The notes under the pieces are model-generated. The model was not told the origin of the DNA, searched no databases, and saw nothing but the letters and a program-made list of their open reading frames with translations. This document shows positions 18,201 through 25,751 of a DNA stretch of 39,913 bases, piece by piece. The stretch covers positions 1-39,913 of the IMG/VR virus record IMGVR_UViG_3300010316_000019; one strand, written 5' to 3'. The translations under genes and the position numbers were made by a program. Source of the DNA: a virus. How positions within the stretch are numbered: the first letter of the stretch is position 1; each line of letters begins with the position of its first letter.

Positions 18201-19034
18201 GCATTGGATCAAAACACTAAAGTTGTTTGGGTTGATGGAAATAAAATTTATTTGAGTTCTCCATTAAATAATGTCAATAACGTAAGATTGGTTGTGAAAA
18301 GACCTTCGCTTGTATTTGGGTTGAAAGCAAAAGAAAATATATTCAATTCAGAAGCAGTTGGAATTAGAAACCGTGTTCAAGTGTATCCAACAAAGATGTC
18401 AACTGGAAACTATGGCGATCAACCATTGAATTTAGATGTTCTAAAGACACCAGTTTTCCAATCAAATACCACTGTTTCTGGCACATTAAATCTAACTAGT
18501 TCATATGAAGTGACACCAGATAACAATGCATTACCAGTATCGAATGCTTCATATTTGAATGAAGATGGTAAATTTATTTACGGTTGGTTTATATCAAATG
18601 TTGGAACTGTTTTTGGAAAACTATCAAGAATAGGTGGACAGTATTTCTTCACATTAAGGGAAGTTTTCAATGTTCCTGTTGTTCTTTATAGTGGTGTAAA
18701 TTTCTTGAAAGATGGAAGATTTGGATTTGATGGAACAGATTTCACAGATGACATTTATGAAGCATCTACACAGAAAGAAAGACTGAGTTCTGTTATGATT
18801 TCTAATGTAATTCAAACACCAATTCCAGAAACAGGAAGTAATGTAACTTCATTCTTCATAAGTCCTGGGTCTGAACAATTTGATCTTTTGAGTTACTTTG
18901 ACTACAACAAAGATTATTTGTCTTATCCTCTAACAAATGAAGTAGAAAGTGTATACTTGGCAAGTTACATATCAGATGATGCAAATACATCATCTATTGA
19001 TTTGAATGTTAGTTTAACTTGGGAAGAACAGTGA
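15204..19034 (+). CDS. Large virion structural protein, paralogue of the next gene
   Basis: This 1276-aa protein begins one base after the previous stop. Near residues 50-70 it has EVALSLLGIPRSEVALGIFSDV, near 125 FRYQPGRVSAATFG, near 848 SWYGAVGAMFLAYVPVG with RWVRVHHM, and near 926 KYGASYYIDGGDRG. All four blocks recur in the same order in the following 1117-aa protein, so the two arose by duplication. Between the second and third blocks this protein also has two copies (near residues 273 and 422) of a CxRD...DAxxYDxxYxG unit (CERDMEFALDAYIYDLQY and CLRDVSYIVDGYGRDLAY). The same unit is repeated at least six times in the 1521-aa fibre at 28108. I recall these blocks from structural proteins of marine T4-like phages, but not a defined function. 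A long fibre or baseplate-attached adhesin is likely. No enzymatic motif is visible. Confidence 0.72.
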   Translation: MSSLTNINNNASVINVGRTTPVSPGARPASQSIPVVVSTDQKPIPVIEQQKVQSEVALSLLGIPRSEVALGIFSDVNTYDVNPSEWSSSPQEYTFGHGIKHLPQEAGALVQAPKDHLAVLSSKRFFRYQPGRVSAATFGVKSSVSPTPDVENGEYDLNPAIRKYGIFDKYDGYYWETRGNFLGDNFATVRRTQSLLYQTPVVFSNTTTNQSDYRYVGKPANDPAPEVNAEPRAVEILFDQKYTIIENARIAARDSFTGGSTQYNHIENNADKCERDMEFALDAYIYDLQYSGTGHAVTNATTYRTALLGSGNTLITEAEAAVHTYLAAEIVDVLSNDYSISTLNGSATATRVNALRDITVDAVNGTQPISGTLTSTSTSIWGRNKIDTVFSIYKRYLGYLVSTSFDDYNPPVGKTLEEIKHKCLRDVSYIVDGYGRDLAYGGNAGTIYNAHNYYFALGSLSDLQVYSQTASGGPSEIEAHEVVKLLLTKTSAVTTSDEPSASWDFTNANISSFDSVFDLFGFDTTSRTKTNTLCDIIIDNFTTPYVGAVDYGNAPQFGDLVVLRDGLLHIHAGVYDPSLLKEKRNVRVKVNATDDTLTVSEGEFVVGQHVNFYGDAGGLTNAKTYVVKTVSGPKSNIITLYDRTAVNDDTIDITSNGTDNTIEPNIPFVFPDVYSVGTDEKGGVPQGSTFRKQDAMFPLMYVTNTATNVDGNGNELNTGLPVDGDVSELFVLGYINTAIDTTSSNYEILKQQIDAVNFAYNNWIKQNADPKYYSVYEYRVPRSRFSSDKLDGQTRGVVYSDVATGEFEGQSGVIVRPGQSVLSNGEILQDVSAWNIDMSKVTMLKIEFSWYGAVGAMFLAYVPVGNNEARWVRVHHMRASNQLKISSLGNATLPITYLTYGGGSVDKLGIDDTTDKTYGSASNHIVKYGASYYIDGGDRGTVRLYSHTNLAKSSAYGNEYQIGTVTQSSDGIGNYFTIDGGVGPTDKTYFMKAQVLTNSALDQNTKVVWVDGNKIYLSSPLNNVNNVRLVVKRPSLVFGLKAKENIFNSEAVGIRNRVQVYPTKMSTGNYGDQPLNLDVLKTPVFQSNTTVSGTLNLTSSYEVTPDNNALPVSNASYLNEDGKFIYGWFISNVGTVFGKLSRIGGQYFFTLREVFNVPVVLYSGVNFLKDGRFGFDGTDFTDDIYEASTQKERLSSVMISNVIQTPIPETGSNVTSFFISPGSEQFDLLSYFDYNKDYLSYPLTNEVESVYLASYISDDANTSSIDLNVSLTWEEQ

Positions 19035-19040
19035 TAAAAA

Positions 19041-22000
19041 ATGTCAAAACAGATTAAAATTGGTTTCGATAAAACCTCACCTAGAGAAAGCACATTCGAC
19101 CAAATACTTGTAGATGTGAGAGGAAATTTCCTAAGAGATGAAAGGGGGAATTTTCTCTATACACAAGTTGAAGATGTGAGTCCTTCTTTTTTCAAAGAAA
19201 ACAATTCAATGTCCGTCTCTATAAACAATGAGGCGACAAAAGAAGTAGGTTTAGGTGGTTATCTTTCAGTAGAAGAACAGTTCCCACAATCTTCTGAGGT
19301 GAGTAATTCCTTATTAGGTATTCCAAGGGCAAACCAGCAACAATCTCTTTTGGCAGATGTTTCTGTTTATGGTCTAGAAGAAAATACATGGGAATTTTAC
19401 GGATACCCTTCACCATATCAACCAGTTGAATGGTCAACAAGGAAAAACCGTATTTACGGAAAAAGATACACACCAAGGTATAAGGAATATGCCGATCAAC
19501 AAGCGATTTCTGTTGAATCATTCCCTGTTCCTTACACATATCCATTTGGTCCACAATGGGATTCGCAAGGACTATATAATGCAAACTTGTTTACACGTTA
19601 TTTGCGTTTTGTAGAAACAGGTAACATACTATATGATTATTTCTTGTCAAGAGGTTATTTAAATTTTGCTAAAACGAATTTTCTTTCTAGAAATGATGCA
19701 CAAGTTGATGGTAATATCACTCTTAATAATGGTCAAGAAGCAGATGTTATCTATAATGACGATTTGAATATAGCATTTTCTGGCATAGAAAACTGGACAA
19801 TGACTTGGATGGATATAAGAGACAGTAAGTTGATCAATCCAGTAGACAACAAAAAGATTACACCTTCTTTTGTTAATAGTTTATTGTCTAATAACAGTAG
19901 AGTTTATGGTTTTGATGATACACAACCAGGATACAGTTCTTCGAATTATTACTATTACCAGTTGCAAAGTAAAGAGGCATTCAGATACCAACCTGGCGCT
20001 ATAAGCGGTTTCACATTTGGTGCGAAATTAAACACAGACCCATCGAAAACCGAAAACATTATTGAATGGGGTTGCGCAAATGACACTGACCAATTGATGT
20101 TTCAAGTAAGTGGATCAAACTTAAATATCATAAGAAGAAGCACAGTTCCATTAACTAATAAGTCACTTGGACTTAACAGATTGACACCAGAAGATCAACA
20201 TATAGTTGATGTTCCAAATCCATTTGAAAGAGATGATAGTCAAATTTTAACAGATAGCGGAGAATACATTGAACCAAAAGGTTCTGTATATGAAGCAGTG
20301 ATTAAATCAGAAAGTTTCAATGGAGACCCCCTTGATGGTAGTGGCGATTCAGGATACACTATAAGTTTTAATGAAGTGACTATGTATAAAATAGAATATT
20401 CGTGGTATGGTGCTATTGGTGCAAAATTCTATGCTTATATACCTGTAGGTAATGCAGAATGTAGATGGGTTCTTATACATACATTATTGATAGAGAACAG
20501 TCTTGACAAACCATCTCTTAAAAATCCTTTTATGCATTTCAGATATGTATCATATTTGAAAGACACATCATCATTACGTGAACCAATATATTTGTTCAAA
20601 TATGGTGCTTCATATTATATTGATGGTGCCGATGAAGGAACATATTCTTATAACAACTACAAAGCAAGAACAAAGAAAACAATAACAGCATCTAATTCAA
20701 GACCAGTATTAGGGTTTTCTTCGAAGCAGTTAATATACAATCGTGATGGCATTGGAACTGAAAGTCAAAAAAACTTTTATGTAGATGATATTTCAATAAA
20801 CACTGATGTTGACTCTAGAATAGATATACTTGAATGTGAAGGTTGTAGAAATGGATATGGTCATTTCTATGCTACAAGTCTTCTTAATGGAGAAAGTTCA
20901 AATATAGAACAATATACCATAAACGAACTTGGGCAATTGTATCATGCAAACACAAGCATTTACTTTACAGAAGAAGACCATGGTAAAAAGATAATTGGCG
21001 AAGGTATATTCAGTTCATATCTTGATATAAACCAAACTGGTATTATACAATTTGCTGATATCGCAAGAAGAATTGGGGCAACAAGAATAAATAATCCAAT
21101 TTCTTCTACAACATATACTACAAATGATCTGATACGAGTAGGTGGCGAAGATATATCACCCATTGGTTACACATTCGATGGAAGAATTACTGGATTTAAT
21201 GATATAATATCATCATCTGTCCCACTTACAAAAAATAATATCAGAGTTCATTTCTTATGTCCAATCAAAAAAGATGCATTAGGGCAATATAACGAGTTCA
21301 GAATAGGGGTGACACCAAAAGTCCCATTAGTTGAAGTCGTTGATTTCGAAACAAATGAAGAAAAACTTCTTTTTAACAGTGCCGTATTAAACCAAGAAGA
21401 AGAAATTTATGGTGAGTTTTCACAATACACATCTTCAAAAAATGCGCAAGGCGTTGAAGTTGGTGAGGATGATCGTAGATACGGAAATATGTTTGAAACA
21501 GACCCACGTATACCAAGACCAAATGGTCTTAATAGTGGTGATTGCTCTACTATATCATTTGAAATAAGAGACCGCGAAAACAGTGGTGTTGAATATAGAG
21601 ATGAATTGATATTAGATAGTGGTACTATTACTGGCAATTTTATAGTATTCGAAACAAATCCATCTTTAAGCGTTTTAGGTGGTGAAATTGGAGTATATGA
21701 TGGAAATGAATTTGTTTCTTCTGGCATCTTTTTCACTACAGAATTAGAAACTTTTACAGAAAGTCTTTTAACAAAATATTATGCTGAAATAAGCGATGTA
21801 ATTGATCTATCATCTTCCATAAAAAATGGACAACAAACAATTGCTTTCAAAACAATAAGAAGTTTTGGTAGATTTTGGGATAAGACAAAAGTATTCAATT
21901 TCAACACTTATGAGTTTTACTTATTCATATCAATGATGGATAACGCGCAAATAAACAATATTGTCATAGAAGAATTTGATGATATTTCTACAACTTCGCA

Positions 22001-22394
22001 TACACCAGATTGGATTGTTGATCCTAGTTCCAACATATCATTATTGAATGTGTCAGTCACCGAAGATTATAATCAAAATTCTGGAAAATTTGAAATGGGC
22101 GGCACTACATTCCAAGGAAACACACCATCTAACTTCATTGAAAAAAATAGACTTGATAGTGTAAAATTCGATGATAATATTGAATTGCCTCTGAGACCAG
22201 CAAATTTTAAATCATCTTTTTATGTGGGCGCAAACCAGACACAAAAGATAAGCATGGATTATTTGTTTGGGATTGATCGTTTCAAAGTAACGAAAGGCGC
22301 TTTGAATAATAAAACTGTATACTTCTCCGCAAAAGCGATAAATAGTGGTGATGTAGGTGAGGTTGAAATAACAGTCAACGGGAAGGAACAGTAA
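19041..22394 (+). CDS. Large virion structural protein, paralogue of the previous gene
   Basis: This 1117-aa protein lies 6 bases after its paralogue. Shared blocks are EVSNSLLGIPRANQQQSLLADV near residue 90, FRYQPGAISGFTFGAK near 314, SWYGAIGAKFYAYIPVG with CRWVLIHT near 454, and KYGASYYIDGADEG near 519. It lacks the CxRD units of its paralogue and has a different second half of about 550 residues, beta-rich with many Asn/Ser/Thr turns, probably the part that differs in binding. It begins with QILVDVRGNFLRDERGNFLY, a short internal duplication (RGNFLxD). There is no signal peptide or membrane segment. A virion adhesin or fibre role is inferred from the paralogue and the neighbours. The stop overlaps the next ATG by one base (TAATG). 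Confidence 0.7.
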   Translation: MSKQIKIGFDKTSPRESTFDQILVDVRGNFLRDERGNFLYTQVEDVSPSFFKENNSMSVSINNEATKEVGLGGYLSVEEQFPQSSEVSNSLLGIPRANQQQSLLADVSVYGLEENTWEFYGYPSPYQPVEWSTRKNRIYGKRYTPRYKEYADQQAISVESFPVPYTYPFGPQWDSQGLYNANLFTRYLRFVETGNILYDYFLSRGYLNFAKTNFLSRNDAQVDGNITLNNGQEADVIYNDDLNIAFSGIENWTMTWMDIRDSKLINPVDNKKITPSFVNSLLSNNSRVYGFDDTQPGYSSSNYYYYQLQSKEAFRYQPGAISGFTFGAKLNTDPSKTENIIEWGCANDTDQLMFQVSGSNLNIIRRSTVPLTNKSLGLNRLTPEDQHIVDVPNPFERDDSQILTDSGEYIEPKGSVYEAVIKSESFNGDPLDGSGDSGYTISFNEVTMYKIEYSWYGAIGAKFYAYIPVGNAECRWVLIHTLLIENSLDKPSLKNPFMHFRYVSYLKDTSSLREPIYLFKYGASYYIDGADEGTYSYNNYKARTKKTITASNSRPVLGFSSKQLIYNRDGIGTESQKNFYVDDISINTDVDSRIDILECEGCRNGYGHFYATSLLNGESSNIEQYTINELGQLYHANTSIYFTEEDHGKKIIGEGIFSSYLDINQTGIIQFADIARRIGATRINNPISSTTYTTNDLIRVGGEDISPIGYTFDGRITGFNDIISSSVPLTKNNIRVHFLCPIKKDALGQYNEFRIGVTPKVPLVEVVDFETNEEKLLFNSAVLNQEEEIYGEFSQYTSSKNAQGVEVGEDDRRYGNMFETDPRIPRPNGLNSGDCSTISFEIRDRENSGVEYRDELILDSGTITGNFIVFETNPSLSVLGGEIGVYDGNEFVSSGIFFTTELETFTESLLTKYYAEISDVIDLSSSIKNGQQTIAFKTIRSFGRFWDKTKVFNFNTYEFYLFISMMDNAQINNIVIEEFDDISTTSHTPDWIVDPSSNISLLNVSVTEDYNQNSGKFEMGGTTFQGNTPSNFIEKNRLDSVKFDDNIELPLRPANFKSSFYVGANQTQKISMDYLFGIDRFKVTKGALNNKTVYFSAKAINSGDVGEVEITVNGKEQ

Positions 22395-24754
22395 TGGCAG
22401 ACCCTGTAAGAGGTTTAAGAATTTCTCTTAAATTTGGCGACATTCTTGATGCAAACAAAACCTTGGAGAATTTGAATTTGCCCATAACTGATTTGGACAA
22501 AATCAGGGGAATTGGTGAAAGCGTTTCGCAAGAAGATTTGATAACGATAAGTGGAAATGATTTAGACATTGAAAAAAATGCAATTGGTATTTTTTCAGAA
22601 ACATTGTCTTATGAAAATGTACTTAGAAACCTTAATGATTCAAGAAGGCGTATTGGTCAAAACATTAATGTGAATGGTCGTTTTATATCACCAAGTTTCA
22701 AATTTAAAACAATTGATTTCGATAACGCAAACCAAATAAAGACGGTAGATTTTTCAACTTCAAGAGCATCTGCATGGTCTTCTTTTGGTGACGCATCATT
22801 GTCTATTTTCTATGGTGGTGATGTCAAAGTGACAAATGGTAATTCTGTTGAACTTTCATCTCTTGAATACACCGGAGACATAATAGAAAAAGAATTTGAT
22901 TCACAAGTTCCAACACACAAAATAAGAATTAATATTGATGGTTCTGAATATGACTTATATGCGATGAAAGGCATACCTCTTACATTCGCAGGTGCTATCA
23001 GTTCGGTGCCTGAAATGTCAATATCTTATAATGTTTTAGCGGGAGAAATAAAACCATCTTGGGTTATACAAAATAGCGACAATGATTTAAGATATGTTTA
23101 TAAAGATATTTCCACTGGTTCAGGATCAAGCAGAAAATCGACAATAAGTTTTTCTGATAGTAGAATATTAAATAGAGAAATAAAAGTCTATTACCCTGTT
23201 GATAATATAACTGAAATAAAATTGAATAATACAAGATTGGTTGATTTCCCGAAAGTTGTAATGAACAACTTGGTGACATTTGAGTGTATTAAAAACCAAT
23301 TCCTAGAAATTCCAGATTTTTCTGTATATGCACCATCACTCACCACATTAAATTTGAGTGATAGCGATATGAGATATTCAAACAATACAGATTTGAATAC
23401 ATTCACACAAGAAGTCGTTAAAAGACTCCCAAGCACATTGGTCAATTTATCATTAAACAATGTCTATTCGGATACTGCTGTTGTTGATTTTGGCGACCCT
23501 GTAGATGGTTTGCCTAATCTAAAATATTTCAGTGCAATTGCTTCTTCTTCTAATTCAAGAAGAATGTCAGGAACATCACCAGAGATAAATTCTGGATTGT
23601 TGACATATTATATACAAAGCAATAGATTCGATGATATTGCGAATACGGTTTTACAATCTTCTTCTTTGGAAAGAATTGATATATCAAATAATGATAGAGA
23701 ATTTTCTTCTACTATAGATTTTCCTAATGCATCTAATTTGAAATATTTTAAATCAGGATTGGGTAATAGACATAATATTGTTGACATGTCTGGAAAAAGT
23801 TTACTCGAAACATATTATATAGATAATATGTCATTTGTAAATGACAGTGTAGGAACAAATATAGTTAACAATTGTCCATCACTAACATATTTCAGAATGA
23901 ATAACACGAATGTATCTGGTGCATTGCCTAGTTTTGATACAAACACATCCTTGGAGCGCATAATATCTTGGTCTACGAGATGGGAAGACGCAGATGCAAC
24001 TTATAGTATTTCAAACACTACATTTGGATCAACTGGTGAATCGGGTTGCAGACCCACACTAATATATTTCAATTTGACAAGTGGATATTTAAGTGGTCCA
24101 ATTCATGAAGATGCATTGTTGAATATGACCAATCTTATAACATTTAGAATAAGTTCTGAGGGTAGTGGAATAACAGGAACATTACCTAAAACAAATTCAT
24201 GTCCAAAATTAGGATATTATTATCTAGACAGAAATAAACTTAGTGGTGCTATACCTTCACTAAATTCCAATCAAAGTCTTAGACTTGTGAATTTTAGTTA
24301 CAATCAGTTCGAAGATTTATTTCCAGCATCAAACCTCCCATTGTTGGGGCAGTTGATAGTTAATAACAACAATTTAATTGGTTTTAATGCTTTGAATCTG
24401 CCTTCTCTTTATACACTAAATGCCACAAATAATGCGGTAACAGCACTACCAGATTTTGAGAACATGCTCAACTTAAAATACATATATTTTGGAAAAAATA
24501 ATATTTCAAGTTATGATAAAGGTTCCATCACAAATTTGGCAAGAATGCAATTACTGGACTTATCAGACAACAACTTGACAACAGGTGATATTGATAACAT
24601 ATTGTTAGATTTGAATGATAATTATGATAACAATAGCAACAGAACAAATGTGAACATAAACTTATCTGGTAATGCACCAAGTTCTGGAACAGAAGAAACA
24701 TCAGCAATTGTCGCGAAGTTGGCAGCGGCAGGTTGGTCAATAGGATTAGCATAA
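22394..24754 (+). CDS. Leucine-rich-repeat virion-like protein
   Basis: This 786-aa protein has three parts. Residues about 1-60 contain LPITDLDKIRGIGESVSQED and LITISGNDLD, a block that matches DLDVIRGLGGTNVSPSTFTQIGG near the start of the minus-strand gene at 25748-27946. Residues about 100-265 look like a beta-rich spacer. From about residue 270 to the end there are many leucine-rich repeats, for example ITEIKLNNTRLVDFP, TLNLSDSDM, LERIDISNNDREFS, LGYYYLDRNKLSGAIP and LLDLSDNNLTTGDID. The C-terminal cap is VNINLSGNAPSSGTEE followed by AAAGWSIGLA. Such repeats form a curved solenoid that binds proteins or sugars. In a virion gene block the simplest reading is an adhesin whose N-terminal module attaches to the particle and whose repeat domain recognises the host surface. 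Confidence 0.78.
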   Translation: MADPVRGLRISLKFGDILDANKTLENLNLPITDLDKIRGIGESVSQEDLITISGNDLDIEKNAIGIFSETLSYENVLRNLNDSRRRIGQNINVNGRFISPSFKFKTIDFDNANQIKTVDFSTSRASAWSSFGDASLSIFYGGDVKVTNGNSVELSSLEYTGDIIEKEFDSQVPTHKIRINIDGSEYDLYAMKGIPLTFAGAISSVPEMSISYNVLAGEIKPSWVIQNSDNDLRYVYKDISTGSGSSRKSTISFSDSRILNREIKVYYPVDNITEIKLNNTRLVDFPKVVMNNLVTFECIKNQFLEIPDFSVYAPSLTTLNLSDSDMRYSNNTDLNTFTQEVVKRLPSTLVNLSLNNVYSDTAVVDFGDPVDGLPNLKYFSAIASSSNSRRMSGTSPEINSGLLTYYIQSNRFDDIANTVLQSSSLERIDISNNDREFSSTIDFPNASNLKYFKSGLGNRHNIVDMSGKSLLETYYIDNMSFVNDSVGTNIVNNCPSLTYFRMNNTNVSGALPSFDTNTSLERIISWSTRWEDADATYSISNTTFGSTGESGCRPTLIYFNLTSGYLSGPIHEDALLNMTNLITFRISSEGSGITGTLPKTNSCPKLGYYYLDRNKLSGAIPSLNSNQSLRLVNFSYNQFEDLFPASNLPLLGQLIVNNNNLIGFNALNLPSLYTLNATNNAVTALPDFENMLNLKYIYFGKNNISSYDKGSITNLARMQLLDLSDNNLTTGDIDNILLDLNDNYDNNSNRTNVNINLSGNAPSSGTEETSAIVAKLAAAGWSIGLA

Positions 24755-24755
24755 A

Positions 24756-25751
24756 ATGGTAGTAAGCACATTTCAAGGTTTTGACAAAGACCTAAATCTA
24801 AAAGAAACACAAGTAGACAGAGATTTCTTAAATAACTTAGGCGGTGCGCCTATCGCAGATGATATTGGATTATTTGTAAATAATAACAGAAATTTTTCTT
24901 CGATAAATGTACAAAGTTCTCAGATAAGCGGCGATACGATAACGTTTCCTTTAGATGTCACATTTGCATATACCGAAGGTACGACCATAACAATTGATGG
25001 CACTCCTTATTCAATTTTTGATGTATCAATAAACGAAAATGATGAAATAACAATTCGTTTGAAAAATGCTTCTGACGTAATAGTAGCAAATCCGCCCAGT
25101 GGAGACTATATTAGAAATGATGCAGTATCATACGATAATGTCACAAATCTTGTTAGATATAGAGATGTTGTAGTAGAAGATACCGCACTATCATTAGTTT
25201 TTTTTAGTGATGATGCAGAAGATATTACAGATCAAAATTCGCGAAACGTTTATTCTTCGTTGATAAATGTTTTCAATAAATATGCGACATATCCAGCAAC
25301 TTTGAAAGATTATCTATCATCTATTGAAATAAACATTGATTATGCAAATTCGAAAAGAGCAAATTCGATAGTAAAAAATAGAGACTTTTCTACAACATAC
25401 AAAACAGAAATAAATGGTGTTGCAGTTGTCAAAGACGAAGATGGACTAAATGACACTAGTGTCAGTTCTTCTAACCCAGGAATTTTTATTTTAAATACAG
25501 CAACTGGATCGTTTGCGAGAATTTTTTCAAGCAATGAAAATGTGTGGGAAAAGATTGGTTCTGATCTTGTTGCGGACACCAAAGAAATTTCAATTCAAAA
25601 TCTTGTTTTCGAAGATGAAATAAAATTGGAGACAAACGGCGTTTCAATAACAACAACAGAGAGTGGTGATGTGACAAGTGATTTCACACACTTCATGAAA
25701 GTATTGATAAACGGCGAAGAATACTATCTCTGCATGAAACCGGACGTTTAA
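24756..25751 (+). CDS. Structural-type protein of unknown function, 331 aa
   Basis: The ATG follows the leucine-rich-repeat gene stop by one base. The product starts MVVSTFQGFDKDLNLKETQV and has a VDRDFLNNLGGAPIADD stretch that may be a distant form of the DLDxIRGxG attachment block of its two neighbours; this similarity is weak. Residues about 45-130 are beta-rich (ITFPLDVTFAYTEGTTITID), and the rest mixes strands and helices without any motif I know. It closes the plus-strand block begun at 12404. Its TAA shares bases with the stop of the opposing gene (GTTTAAAC), and I see no terminator hairpin between them. A small fibre or an adaptor for a neighbouring fibre is possible. Confidence 0.6.
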   Translation: MVVSTFQGFDKDLNLKETQVDRDFLNNLGGAPIADDIGLFVNNNRNFSSINVQSSQISGDTITFPLDVTFAYTEGTTITIDGTPYSIFDVSINENDEITIRLKNASDVIVANPPSGDYIRNDAVSYDNVTNLVRYRDVVVEDTALSLVFFSDDAEDITDQNSRNVYSSLINVFNKYATYPATLKDYLSSIEINIDYANSKRANSIVKNRDFSTTYKTEINGVAVVKDEDGLNDTSVSSSNPGIFILNTATGSFARIFSSNENVWEKIGSDLVADTKEISIQNLVFEDEIKLETNGVSITTTESGDVTSDFTHFMKVLINGEEYYLCMKPDV

